From NCBI RefSeq assembly GCF_020497125.1, contig NC_059093.1:23062486-23126485 (forward strand): a stretch of DNA of 64,000 bases, given 5' to 3'. Numbering within the stretch: position 1 is the stretch's first letter; every line of letters starts with the position of its first letter. The translations under genes were made by a program, and so were the position numbers. The notes under the pieces are model-generated. The model was given only the letters and a program-made list of their open reading frames with translations. It was not told the origin of the DNA and ran no database searches. Below are positions 33,897 through 46,400 of this stretch, piece by piece. The stretch comes from Mauremys mutica (Eukaryota; Chordata; Testudines; Geoemydidae).

Positions 33897-34180
33897 CATA
33901 GACTTTAAGGTCAGAAGGGACCATTATGGTCATCTAGTCTGACCTCCTGCACAATGCAGGCCACAGAATCTCACCCATCCACTTCTATAACAAACCCCTA
34001 ACTATGTCTGAGTTATTGAAGTCTGCAAATTGTGGTTTGAAGACCTCAAGGTGCAGAGAATCCTCCAGCAAGCGACCCGTGCCCCATGCTGCAGAGGAAG
34101 GCAAAAACCTCCAGAGCCTCTGCCAATCTGCCCTTGAGGAAAATTCCTTCCCGACCCCAAATATGGCGATCAGCTAATCA
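33897..34180 (-). mobile_element. CR1 3' UTR fragment
   Basis: CATAGACTTTAAGGTCAGAAG, then ATCTAGTCTGACCTCCTGCA and AATTCCTTCCCGACCCC are the reverse complement of a turtle CR1 3' UTR like that at 32100-32480. No coding part. Confidence 0.75.
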
Positions 34181-35262
34181 GTTCTGGAAGCTACTGAAGT
34201 GAATAAAACTGGGGAGGAAGATGCAGTCCTAAAACCAACCTAAGAAGCTGTGTTTTGAACAAGCTTCTGGTTGTGGTGAAGTGAATAAAATATTACTAAA
34301 TCCAGTCCACTGTTTGATAAAGCCTCAATTTCTGTCAGGTACGAACAGCATCATCTGAGCCCATCTATAAGGCAAATAGTGTTTTAACCATATTGGGAAT
34401 TAATGTGAAACCAGCTCCTCCACCACAGCAGCTTCTTTTGTAATATAGCCTGGTCCACACTTGGAACAGACCTGTACTAATGACACTTCTGTTGATACAT
34501 AGCTGTTATCAAAGTTTAACCACGTCTCCCCGAATGCGGTGGGGTTGGGTTTTGTTTTAGGCGAACAGTCGAACATAGTGGTACACTGCTAAAAAGTTAG
34601 TCTTCAAGAAAATTCACTAGCACAATTTTCAGGGGAAAAAAAAATCCCTGTCCACATTGACTGACACCCTGCTAGTTACACCCATATCAACAACCATGGT
34701 TTAGTGTGGTTCTGATCCCTGTACGTAGGATACAAGCCAACCTATGCTTAAATGAGAGTGCTCTTCCTCTAACTGTTCTTTAAATGTGTTTGTATTTGTA
34801 AGTGGACAGTGATGCAGTTCCAAATGTCACAGTACAGGTGAATACAAACGATTGAAACAAATTAATTTATTTCCCAAATGCCAATTGAGCGAGGCAGCAG
34901 ACATACTTAATAAAAATCCAGTCCCTCCTCCTAAACGTTTATAAGTTGTTTTGATAGTTCCCCCCCAAATTTAGCTGTGTGATTTTGGATATGCGACAAA
35001 TATGTGAAAGGGACAGAGCAGAAGAGAAGCTTTGTTTGGAGTATTAAAGAACTGAAAAGAGGAAAATTGGCTCAACTGAATCTCCTAAAAAAATAGTATG
35101 AACACACACCTTGCATCAGATTTCAGAATTCTTCATTTCAATTATGTGCCTTCTGCTGACATCTTTATGTCAACAAATAGGTGTTTTTTACATGTCATAG
35201 CATCAGAAAAGCAGAGCAAGGAGGCCGATGTAAATTTTGGTGAAGAAGTACAGTAAAGTAAG
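34181..35262. other. No recognised gene
   Basis: AT-rich sequence without domain-bearing frames or repeats that I recognise. Confidence 0.4.
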
Positions 35263-35270
35263 GTTTGTAT

Positions 35271-36069
35271 AAGGGCTGTCAAGCGATTAAAGATTAATTG
35301 TAATTAATCGCACTGTTAACAATAAAATGCCATTTATTTTCAATATTTTTGGATGTTCACTACATTTTCAAATACATTAATTTCAGTTACAACACAGAAT
35401 ACAAAGTGTGTAGTGTTCACTTTATATTTATTTTTATTACAAATATTTGCACTGTAAAAAAATTGGATTTTTCAATTCACCTAATACAAGTACTGTAGTG
35501 CAATCTCTTTATCATGAAAGTTGAACTTACAAAAGCAGGGTTTTTTGGTACATAATTCTACATTAAAAAATAAAACAATGTACAAATGTAGAGCCTACAA
35601 GTCCACTCAGACAAATAAGGTTGTTTACAATTTGCAGGCAATAATGCTGCCCGCTTCTTGTTTACAATGTCACCTGAAAGTGAGAACAGGTGTTCGCATG
35701 ACACTGTTGTAGCTGTTGTTGCAAGATATGCATGTGCCATATGCATTAAAGATTCATATGTCCCTTCATGCTTCAACCACCATTCCAGAGGAAGTGCTAT
35801 TTCTTTTGCTTACCATTTTTACAGTGCATATATTTGTAATCAAAACTAATAATATAAAGTGAGGACTGTGCACTGTGTATATGTATTGTAATTGAAATCA
35901 ATACTGAAAATGTAGAAAAACATCCAAAAATATTTAATACATTTAAATTGCTCTTATATTGTTATAAGTGCAATTAAAATTAACCATGATTAATTTTAAT
36001 AAATTGTGATTAATCACAATTAATTTTGAGTTAATCACGTGTGTTAACTGTGATTAATTGACAGCACTA
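35271..36069. mobile_element. hAT element, 799 bp, with transposase remnant
   Basis: A perfect 8-bp duplication GTTTGTAT flanks it (35263-35270, 36070-36077). The ends AAGGGCTGTCAAGCGATTAA and (inverted) TAGTGCTGTCAATTAATC match. The interior is AT-rich with repeated ATTAATC motifs near both ends. It contains a short transposase-derived frame on the - strand. Confidence 0.88.
35558..35776 (-). pseudogene. hAT transposase C-terminal (dimerisation) remnant
   Basis: A 72-codon frame with TTVSCEHLFSLSGDIVNKKR, matching the hAT C-terminal pattern in which a C/S-E-x-x-F-S-x-x-G is followed by a basic block and LxPxN. Only this piece remains; the RNase H-like catalytic core is absent. Confidence 0.7.
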
Positions 36070-36077
36070 GTTTGTAT

Positions 36078-37229
36078 GTATTATGTTTGTGGTGTGGTTA
36101 TTAATAAACATTTACACAACAAACAAAACTTATTCTTGGTTAAATACACCTTTGTTTGGCAGAATTTTGGGAAATCTAGATTATTCTTACAATAGTCTTA
36201 CAATATTGTAGACCTGTCCAGGTGAGGTGAATAGGTTGGGTTTTAAACCACGTTAGCAAACACATTTTTAAAAATACAGTATTATCCAGGACTTTTAACC
36301 TAGTGGAGACAGGGCAAGGTCTGTCTCCATGTGTTAGGTAGTCATGGGCAACCCTAAACTCCTTTTTTTCTACTCCACAGAGCCTAAACGTTTTCTAGAC
36401 TCCAGGTTTGATTTATTTACACAGCTGCAAGTCCATGTCAGAGTTCACGCAGGTTGAAATGTCAAAGTGCCAATAATAATTCCACCAAACTGAGAACAGA
36501 AAGCACACCTATATGAAATCAATCAAATATCGGTGGGAGAGTCTCAGAATATATGTATACATATGCACACGCGTACACAAAGCACCAATGAAATGCAGCA
36601 TCCTCTAAGGTGAGAGTGTGGTAACCAACCAGTCTACTGCACAGTGCACAACAGCTGAGGATGGAAAGTTTAGTCCAAGCACACCAGGAAAAATCACTGC
36701 TACTTCAAGAAGTGTAATTGGGTCTTTAATGTTTATGGAGGGAAAACAGGACCTTGTTTAAAAAACAAAGGTTTAATTTAAAATAAACTATTTTAAACTC
36801 ATTTTAACCAGGGCAAAACAAGTTTTGTTAAACTCTTGGCCACATATCCACAGACGCCAACACTGCTAGATGTGATCAAACCCAGCACCAGAAGAATCCA
36901 TCACTTGTACTAAGGCAAGTCTAGGGAGTTGGCTTCACGGCAGAGTTAATGGCGTTCTACGGTTCTAGTGTTGCCCCCAGATCAAATCCCATCCACACAC
37001 AAAATCTCTGAACTCAAGCATGGCAGTTCTTTAACTTGATTTGGCTGGCCGGTCAATGGAGCTCAAGTGAACACAACTCAGCGGGCAATTCAATCACTAT
37101 GATCTGAATGTTATTTCACTGTGTAGCTGCTCTCATCCCAGTTAGGCTAATTTGAGGTGTTAACTGCAGTGAAAACCTGGGTTAGAAGTTAACAGACTGT
37201 ACAGAGGTGGACACGTGAAGTAGGCTCTC
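36078..37229. other. No recognised gene
   Basis: AT-rich unique sequence upstream of the ALG13-like gene. No frame with a domain. Confidence 0.4.
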
Positions 37230-37237
37230 TCATTACT

Positions 37238-37673
37238 GGAGCTAGGTGGGAAATGGTTTTCCCATCCCATGAAAGTTTTAAGGATTCTGAAATTTATCCT
37301 ACCACAAATTGTGACAAATTATAAATCTCATATTTTTATGAACTGAACCTGAATTGGGTTTTTTTATTAGGTAAAATGAAATGTTTCTTTTTGATACTTC
37401 CAAAACTTTTTATTTTTATTTCAACCTTTTGTAACCTTAATCTCCAAAAAGAAACAAAAATTTTCAAAACAAAGTTGTTTCAAACCAAAAATGAAACTTT
37501 TTGTTTAGATAATGTTGAAACAACATTTTGACAATTTCAAAACTTTTTTTTAAATAAAAAATTCAAATTGGGAAATTTGTCAAAACCAACCCTTTCCCAG
37601 AGAGTTTCAGTTTGACAAATTTAGCATTTTCCATTGAAAAATACTTAGTTGGAAAATTCCAGACCAGCTCTAC
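37238..37673. mobile_element. AT-rich MITE, hAT type
   Basis: Flanks TCATTACT (37230-37237) and TTATTACT (37674-37681) form an 8-bp duplication with one mismatch. The ends GGAGCTAGGTGGGAAATGG and the inverse of CCAGACCAGCTCTAC are loosely inverted. The interior is rich in AAAATTTTC and GTTTCAA tracts. Confidence 0.6.
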
Positions 37674-37681
37674 TTATTACT

Positions 37682-39990
37682 TAATTGTTCAAATGTCCTG
37701 ACAAAGAAAAATATTGTTTGTATATCATTCTAATATATTGGATATTATCCTCCTTGCTCTGACCTGAGCTTTAGGTTGGGATGGAGATGGAAAAGATTTC
37801 AGATGATTCATTAACACTTTATAGAAAATGAAATGATGTGCTTTACAAAGTTTACAGTGCCTACTCCCCAAAAATTGTTCAGGTCTTTAACTGCTGGGAC
37901 ACTGTTCGTATTTCATCCTGGATCATCTAAAGACCTGTAACCTTCTGATTTCCTATTATACGAATCTCTGTACGAGTTTCCATTTCTCTTCTATTGATCA
38001 GACGCTCTAGCCATTTTTAAGCACTAATATTTCCATTCCAGGTCATGGCATTTTCATCATTTGTAGTTAAAGGAACAAGCTTTGATAAGTTTTTACAGTA
38101 CTAATATGAATGGTTTTCAGTTTTTAGGGAAAAGGACTGGTTTGCTTTCTTGTTCTGGTCATCTTTTTGTACTGTTTTCTCCTAAACCATCACAGGCCTC
38201 TACATTTAGGGGGAATCACATGGCTTGTGGGCTCTGGAAGTGCATTTAGTTTGCCAGTTCAAATCCAGCCTTCAATACATAATAAATGTTTCAAAGAGGG
38301 TTATTTGAAATTATTTACTTTAATTTAAAGAAAAACAAAACCATCAGCATAAAAGCATGCACATCCAGGCTCGAGGTGAGCTCCACAACAACTGAAAGCA
38401 CAATCCAAAAATAATTACAAAGAAAATAACCAAACCGAGACGCCATCCTGCAAGCTGCTCCCAGTGGGGCTAGCCTCCTATGCCTCTGTGGAGAAGCTGG
38501 CAAAATCAGCCCATAACAGTCACCAGTCAGCAAAATTAGTCGAGTTCCTACTCTACCCTTTCTCTTCAAACGAACCTCACTCCTCCTCAGACAGGCTTTG
38601 CAAAGGAGTTTTTTAGGCCACAACAAGAAGAGGGGCCCTCACGGAACATATTAAAAATCCCCACTCCAACTGGTAGTATCAAAAAGGAGCCGCAGGATAG
38701 ACTAGGCATGCACACTAACGTTCTTCCACCTGGTGACGGTACATTGTTAGTGTGGTGTAAGGCTTGCACGTCTGCTGCCCTGCAGTTTTGTTCTGCAAAT
38801 AAACAGAAGTCATCAGCACTCGCATCATAGGCACTTACAGGAGCGTGGAAAAAGAGTAAGAAAGACGAAAATGCCAGCAAGCGGGCTTTTAGAGGGTTTT
38901 TTTCCAGAGCGATTGGCAATACCACCCATCAATTAGTTACCATTATTTTGTCCTGTAAATGTCAAGCAGATACAATTAAACCTGCTCCAGTTTTTAAGTA
39001 AGAGTTGTGAGCCTTGACATTATCAACACCGAATATTTTGTTTCTACTACTAAATAATCAAGTAATTGTGCAATTGGTCTTAAATGTCACGCCATTAAAT
39101 ACTGGTTGGCCTAAAATAAGTTTGTTTTTTTTTAAAAAGCTCTGCATGTAGGTGTTTGATGTGTAGTTACACCCCTTATTAACACCTGAGAAACACAAGT
39201 GACAGCTGTCTTCAGAATCAAAGAATTTGTATTCAAATACTGCACTATAACCAGTTTATCTGCTGTCCAATGGCACAAGAGTGAATTTTTCTAATCCCCC
39301 AAAATTTTCATCCAGGAGATTTTCACCTCCTAACTTGGCAAAGAAAACAGGGCTTTGTTAATATTTACCACTTTAGACCCAACTCCTGCAAGACACAGAG
39401 TCCCTATGAAACTACTTAGCGGTTTTGGCTGAATAGGGACTGAAGGATTGAACCCCCAAAATGCCACATTCTATTTATAGTCATATATAGGCACAGCGGG
39501 AAAAAAAAGCTCTAAATAATCAATATGGACTCAGAATAGCAAGAAATCCCTTCTCTCCCTGGGGTGGGCGGAAGAACTAGAGAGCATCTGTTTCCAGTAT
39601 TTTATTGATCTTTTAGTCAAAGAACAATCCATTTCAAGAAAAAAAGCCCAGATACACATATGGCCCCTGAACCTGCACATGGGAATGTGCCATGGGAACA
39701 GTGCCACTGAGTTCAATGATTTGCAGGACTGGGGCCTCCAAACATAAACAAGAAAGCCAAATGCTTTTTTCTATCTTGCACCACAGCTACAGGAGTCTAG
39801 TAAAGCAGCTACATGTGCGTGTTCTCCTCGCTGCTGCCTCCTTGGCTAAGTGGAACTGAATTGGCAGCAGCTCTGTGGATTAGGCATAAAGGAGCAGAAG
39901 CGCCTGCACCTGCTACGAAGCAGATGTGAAAGGGGATTATAACCACCGCCCAAGGCCAAAGCAGGGCGCCTCGCAGTGGCATTCCAAGGA
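37682..39990. other. No recognised gene
   Basis: AT-rich intergenic DNA. Frames of about 100 codons on the - strand near 38315-38925 have no motif. I searched for exons of a glycosyltransferase domain (expected upstream in full-length ALG13) and saw none. Confidence 0.4.
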
Positions 39991-40480
39991 ACTGCAGCCT
40001 GGGACGGGCTCTGCGGTTCAAACTGCTTAGAGCGGCCAGCGCTGCCAGGACTCGGAGAACCAGCCCCCCAGCACCGAGAGCGAGCTCTGGGGGCTTGGTA
40101 AACTCCCCCAAGCAGCGCCCTGGCTGGGGCTTCGCGCACCGACTGACTCCGGGGCTCGCTGGCTGCAGCGGGGCTCCCGGGGAGCCACGTGCGCGCAGCG
40201 GCGCCTCCCCTCCATGCCAGTCCCCGGGGCCAGCGCAGCCGCCTCGCCCGAGGGCTCGCCGGTCCCCGCGCGCTTGCCCGGCACACGCAGGAGTTCCCCG
40301 CTCGGAAGATGCAGCCGCTCTGGAAGAAATACTTCGGCCACAAGTCCGTGCATGAGGTCGCCATGGACGCGTATCTGGCCAGCCTGGGGCTGTACCGCAA
40401 GCTCACGGCCAGAGACGCCTCCTGCCTCTTTCGGGCCGTTTCCGAGCAGGTAGCAGGAGTTTCACCCCCCCCCCCGCGGG
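39990..40480 (+). promoter_or_regulatory. CpG-rich promoter region of the ALG13-like gene
   Basis: GC content and CpG frequency rise sharply between AT-rich flanks, with many GCGC and CCCCGC motifs. The first coding exon (40309-40449) lies inside. No TATA box is seen, as is usual for CpG-island promoters. An alternative reading is an internal exon with an acceptor ACACGCAG at 40291, but its pyrimidine tract is weak. Confidence 0.6.
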
Positions 40481-43400
40481 CTGGGCTTGTGCCTGTGCCG
40501 CTCGTGCGCCTGCCCCCCCCCCACCCCCCCAGTTCAGAACTTCGCCTCGCCCTGCCCCCACGTTCCTGGGCCCCTCTCTCCTAAACAGGGCCCGCTCAGC
40601 TTGCAAGTCCAACCCCACTTACTTTCTTGGCGGGGAGGGCTGGGGTTGGCTGAGGTAAGGCCCCGTTTGGATTTTGGAGCAGAGGGGGAGCTGGGTTAGG
40701 CTGCAGCTGTATAAAGGGACAAGGGCGCCCGTGGCACCTTGTGGGCTAACAGAAGGCTTAGAGCATAAGTCTGCGTCTGACCAAGTGGGTGTTCACCCAC
40801 GAAAGCTCCTGCTCCAGGACTTCTGGTAGTTCAGATGATGCCACAGGACTCTGTCACCTGGTATTTTTGGCTTTGAAGTATCCACCTTGGAGACATCTTC
40901 ATCTTTCTCTCCATTCCCGCAGCAGGAGTTGCATCAAAGTTTCCAGTTCTGGTCTCCCTCTTACAAAATGGGGGTTGGTTCTAGTTTTGCAAAGTGAGCT
41001 GTAGCTAGGGGCTAGTTTACCTTTTCTCCCAGCTGCCAAAGGTTGGGGTAAAGGGGCTCATTTGGGCTAATGGTTACCTAAGTAACAATCATTGATTTTC
41101 CTTTAGCAAATTCAAATTCTTCCCCTTACAAATGCATGGGCAAATAACAGAAGGCACAGATGTGTACCCAAAAAGGGGGGAGGGATAGCTCAGTGGTTTG
41201 AGCATTGGCCTGCTAAACCAAGAGTTATGAGCTCAACCCTTGAGGGTGCCACTTACAAATCTACAGTAAAATCAGTACTTGGTCCTGCTAGTGAAGGCAG
41301 GGGGTTGGACTCAGTGACCTTTCAAGGTCCCTTCCAGTTCTAGGAGATTGGTGTATATCTCCAATTATATATACCATATTGTCCTGAGTATAGGCCACAC
41401 TTTTTTCCCCTAATGTGAGTGTTTAAACTAGGGGTGCGGCCTACAATCTGGGCAGGAGCCCAGAGCCCTTTAAATCCCAGCCGCGGCCGGGACTCAGAGG
41501 GCTCTGGGCTGCCCGCTGCAGCGGGGAGCTCAGAGCCCTTTAAATCCCAGCCGCGGCCGGGACTCAGAGGGCTCTGGGCTGCCCCAGCCGTGTCCCCGCC
41601 TCCCCCGCCGCCCGGCTCCGACCCCAGCTGCGTCCCCCCCTCCCCTGGCCCCGGCCCCGCGTACCCACCTCCGCCGGCCGTGGCCTCGTGCCGCCCGGCT
41701 CCAGCCCCGGCCACGTCCCCGCCCCCCCGCCGCCCGGCCCCAGCCCCGCGTACCTGCCTCCACCGGCCGCGTCCCCGCCTCCCCCGCCACCCAGCCCCAC
41801 GCACCCGCCTCCGCCGGCCCTGGCCTCGCCCCGCCCGGCTCCCGTCCCGGCCACGTCCCCGCCGCCCGGCTCCGGCCGCGTCCTCGCCCCCCCCAGCCCC
41901 AGCCCCGTGTACCTGCCTCCACCGTCCGCGTCCCTGCCCCGCCCAGCCCCAGCCCCGCGTCCCCGCCTCCGCTGGCCGCGTCCCCGCCTCCGCTGGCCGC
42001 GTCCCCGCCTCCCCCGCCGCCCGGCCCCAGCCCCGTGTACCCGCCTCCGCCGGCCCCGGCCTCAGGGCCGCCCAGAGGGGGAGGGCAAGGGGAGCAATTT
42101 GCCCCCGGGCCCAGCAGGGGTCCCCACGAGAGTTTTTCGGGGCCCCCAGAGCGGGGTCCTTCACTCATTCCGGGGGGCCCGGAAAACTCTTGTGGGGCCG
42201 GGTGCAGGAGCTTCTTCTGCTCCTGGTCTTCGCCGGCGGGGGGCGGGGTCCTTCCGCTCCAGGGCGGAAGGACCCCCCACTGGCGCGTTACCACCCAAGC
42301 GGGACCCGCTGCCAAAGTGCAGCCCGGTCTTCGGCGGTAATTCGGCGGCGGGGGATCCTTCCATTCCAGGACCCGCCGCCGAAGTGCCCCGAAGACCCAT
42401 GGTGGGGCCTCGTGCCTCCGAATTACCACCAAAGACCGGGCTGCATTTCAGCGGCGGCGGTAATTTGGTGGCGGGGGTGCCCCGTGGTGGGTCTTCGGGA
42501 CACTTCGGCGGCAGGTCCCGGAACGGAAGGGGCCCCCCCACCGAAAACCCCGGGCCCCCGGAATTCTCTGGGTGGCCCGGCCCCGCGTCCCCCGCGTGGC
42601 CCGGCCCCGCGTCCCCCGCCGCCCGGCCCCGGCCCCGCATCCCTTCCCGGCCGCCCTACTCTGGCCGGCCAGCTACCTTGCTCTGGCCATCCGGCTCCCA
42701 CCACATCCTCCAGCTCCGGGCTCCGGCTGCGTGACTCCTGCCCCGGCCCAGCGTCCCGGGGCTCCTGGCTCCAGCCGCAGCCGGACTGTAGTGCCGCCAG
42801 CCACATCCAGGCAGCGCAGTAATGGGGCAGGGAGGGGGTGTTGGAGAGATGGCAGAGGGGTTCGGGGTGGGGAGTGGATAGGGGTTGGGGGGGTCAGAGG
42901 GCAGGGAACAGGGGGATTGAATAGGGGCAAGGGTCCTGGTGGGGCATTTAGAAAGGATCAGGGGATGGATGGGGCGGTGGGAGGCAGTCAGGGGCAAGGG
43001 TTCCAGGGGCTGTCAGGGGACAGAGAGAAGGGGTGGTTGGATGGGGCAGGGGTCCCTGGCGTGGGGGGAGGTGTCAAGGAACGCGGGGGGTTGGATGGGG
43101 CAGGAGTTCGGGGGGGGGCATGATCCCTAACCCTAAGAATATTTGCTAATGTTGTTGATTGTTGTGCAGGGGAGAGGGTGAGAACTGTTCCCATCAGTCT
43201 CCTTGTTGTCCATTCCTTTTCCCTTCTTTATTTACAGTATAACTACAAAATAGTTTTCAATATTTCTGAGTATGTAACATATGCCGTCAAAAGCAGGACT
43301 ACCAAAAGTGTTAAAAGTGTTAAAAATACTGGTACATGTCTTCCTAGTCATTAAATAAAATACTGTTTTACTGTTCTACTAATGTGTATATTTTCTTTAA

Positions 43401-46400
43401 GTTAAAAAAAGTTAAAAATTTATTTTTTTTAAAAGAGCACCAAACTTTAAGGGTGCGGCTTATAATCAGGAGCGGCCTATACTCGGAACAATACGGTGTA
43501 TATATATAAAGATTCTATTAATGAGTAGCTTATAAAGGGTTTTATTCAATGATTAATCACTTTCTATAGACTGTTAGTTGTAATCGACCTATAGACCTGT
43601 TGGACGGTCTATTACAGCCGTTTGCAAACTTTTCTACTGGTGACCCCTTTCACATAGCAAGAGCCCCCCTTACACATTAAAAACCACTTGTTTATATATT
43701 TAACACCATTATAAATTCTGGATGCAAGTTGCTCAGGCATTGGCTTCCACCTCAGGTGGCAGGACTCAGGCCTTCAGCCCCATTCAGTGGGGTTTCAGCT
43801 TCCTGCCCTGGGCCCCAGTGAATCTAACGCTGGCCCTGCTTGGCGGTCCCCCTGTAACCTGCTCACCGCCCCCCAGCAGGCCCTGGCCCCCCGAGTGAGA
43901 GCCACTGATGTGAACTATATGGAAAAGGAGCCTTAGTGTGAAAGTGCAGTTTAAAATGAGCTGCAACCCTTTCGTTTCAGTGCCTTCTAACACCTTCTCT
44001 ATTTTCTAGGTCTTTTCTTGTCAGATTCATCACAGGGAAGTCAGGAAGGCTTGTGTTTCATTTATGAGGGAAAACCGACAGAACTTTGGGGCAGTAAGTA
44101 GACTTGTGTTTATGAGATGCAACATTTTGTGAGTAAACTTAGGAAATAATGGGGGTGTTTACACATCAACATTATTTACATAGATCTGTGCACTGAAACC
44201 CTACATGGCACTGTACTGTGTTTTCTTGTTAGCGTCTACGTTTTGACCAAGCACAGGTTTAAACTAGAGAAGTTGAGGGGAAAATGCTTGCTCATTTGCC
44301 TTGCTCTGTATACTGTCCATTAGTTTCTAGTCAACTTACATTTGGTTTTAAACCTTGGAAATATATGGCACAACATTTTTATTCCTAAAAGATAATATAC
44401 ATTTATTCTAAACATCTGATCTCTCGCTTTAAGGAACTGTGATTACAGTACCATATAGACATTAATAAGCTGTCTTGTGAAACTGAACCTGTGTGTGTGT
44501 GTGTGTGTGTGTGACACTCTGTTTTGAAGTAAAACATGCATCTCTAAGAACAGTGGAATACTGCACGGCTCTTAAAGCACATAACACACCGTGGTTAAAT
44601 GTCACTGCACACTTTCAGTGGATGACCACTGTTTTCACCCAGCGAAGACTCTACTATAACGGAAGTGGTAGAGGTCTGTGGTTTTCATTCAGAAGATCAC
44701 AAATTCAACCCCTGCCAGCAACTGCGGTGCCTTTATATACCTAGCCTCAGTTTGTTACAATACTACTGAATATTCGGAAACGTACTTGTTGCTACTGATG
44801 GATCAGTGGTTGTCAGCAACAGGAAAACTTACCAATATAGACAGGTCCTATGAATCCTTTGAAACAACTTGGTTCTGGACGAGCATTCTGAACACTCTTC
44901 TGGCTATCAGAACTCTAATTCACCCCTGCATCTTAAGGGAACAATTCTAAATGTTTTATCCACAAAACAGATGTTGAAAGCAATAAACTCGCTGCTTTAG
45001 TATTATAACACTGTCCAGTCTTTCACATCAAGTGATTTTAAAGTGCTTTGTACACTGTGGACATGCCCACTTAATGACAGGTTTCAGAGTAGCAGCCGTG
45101 TTGGTCTGTATCTGCAAAAAGAACAGGAGAACTTGTGGCACCTTAGAAACTAACACATTTATTTGAGCGTAAGCTTTCGTGGGCTACAGCCCACTTCATC
45201 AGATGCATAGACTGGAACATACAGGAAGAAAATATTTATACATACAGAGAACATGAAAAGGTGGAAGTAGCCAGACCAACTGTAAGAGGCCAATCAATTG
45301 AGATGACCCCACTTAAATGCAGCTACCATTGGGGTGGAGGGAGACATCCAGCTGGTCTCAGAACATGCTGCATAATAGTGAGATAAGAGATTTTTTTGGT
45401 GACTGGCACTTGCACAAATCCTAGTCACAATTATTGCTGTGCTATTTTAACTTCCATACAGAGCAGACAAGATCTTTGTCTTATCCAATAAAAGAAAAAG
45501 ACAATAACACTGTGGCATTTAACAGATTGGCCTCAGGAAGAAGGGCTGGGGTGAGCAATGCTATGTATTTGCACTCGTGTATTTTAGGATATCTACCTTC
45601 CCAACCTTAAGCTATCCCTTTGCAACTAGAGGAGCAGATATCAAATTTGATAATAGCTAAAACTGTTACCCTGCAATTTAAAAACAAACATGCTTGAAAA
45701 GTCACTTCTGCAATGCACTGCATGGGGGCAGGTGGGGCAAATTGTTAAAATTAAACTATTTTCAGACCGAAGTATTAGTCCCAGATAACCAAATTGTACA
45801 TTTAGTTGTGCATGTGCCTGAGCTATCTGGACCTTCCAGACCTCATGTTTGACACAAGACATTCCCATGTGCTTCCTTAGTATGTTTGAGGAAACACTGC
45901 TAGAATTCTGACTTTGCCTTTTTTTTTTCTGTTTGATCAGGGTTCGGCAACCTTTCAGAAGTGCTGTGCCGAGTCTTCATTTAGTCACTCATTTAAGGTT
46001 TCGCGTGGCAGTCATGCATTTTAATGTTTTTAGAAGGTCTCTTTCTATAAGTCTATAATTTATAATGAAACTCTTGTATGTAAAGTAAACAAGGTTTTTA
46101 AAATGTTTTAGATGCTTCATTTAAAATGAAATTAAAATGCAGAGCCCCCCAGACTGGTGGCCAGGACCCGGGCAGTGTGAGTGCCACTGAAAATCAGCTC
46201 GCATGCCGCAGGCTGCCTACCCCAATCTAGTGCATATAGATAAAACAGCTTTTCAGCAAGAAGTTACCACCTTTACTAAGCACATACCTATGCAATTGTT
46301 CCTAAATGTGGGGGCAAGGGAGAAATGATTCATGATCAGGAAGGCTACTTACTTGCCTTATGAATCCGAAGGCTGTCGGGCTAAGACCACTGCTTATATG

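Noticed and set aside
38315..38925. Possible - strand exons upstream of the ALG13-like gene
   Set aside because: Frames of about 100 codons without motifs, splice context or codon bias that I can support.
41175..41260. tRNA gene
   Set aside because: A and B boxes are present, but the cloverleaf is degenerate and a CR1-like tail follows; it is a SINE. The same holds for 51207-51388.
41419..42822. Proline-rich 467-codon frame and Gly-rich frames opposite
   Set aside because: They lie in GC-rich arrays inside a TIR element; open by composition, no domain.
43123..43136. Telomere-like CCCTAACCCTAA
   Set aside because: Only two units, inside a transposon; too short to mean an internal telomere.
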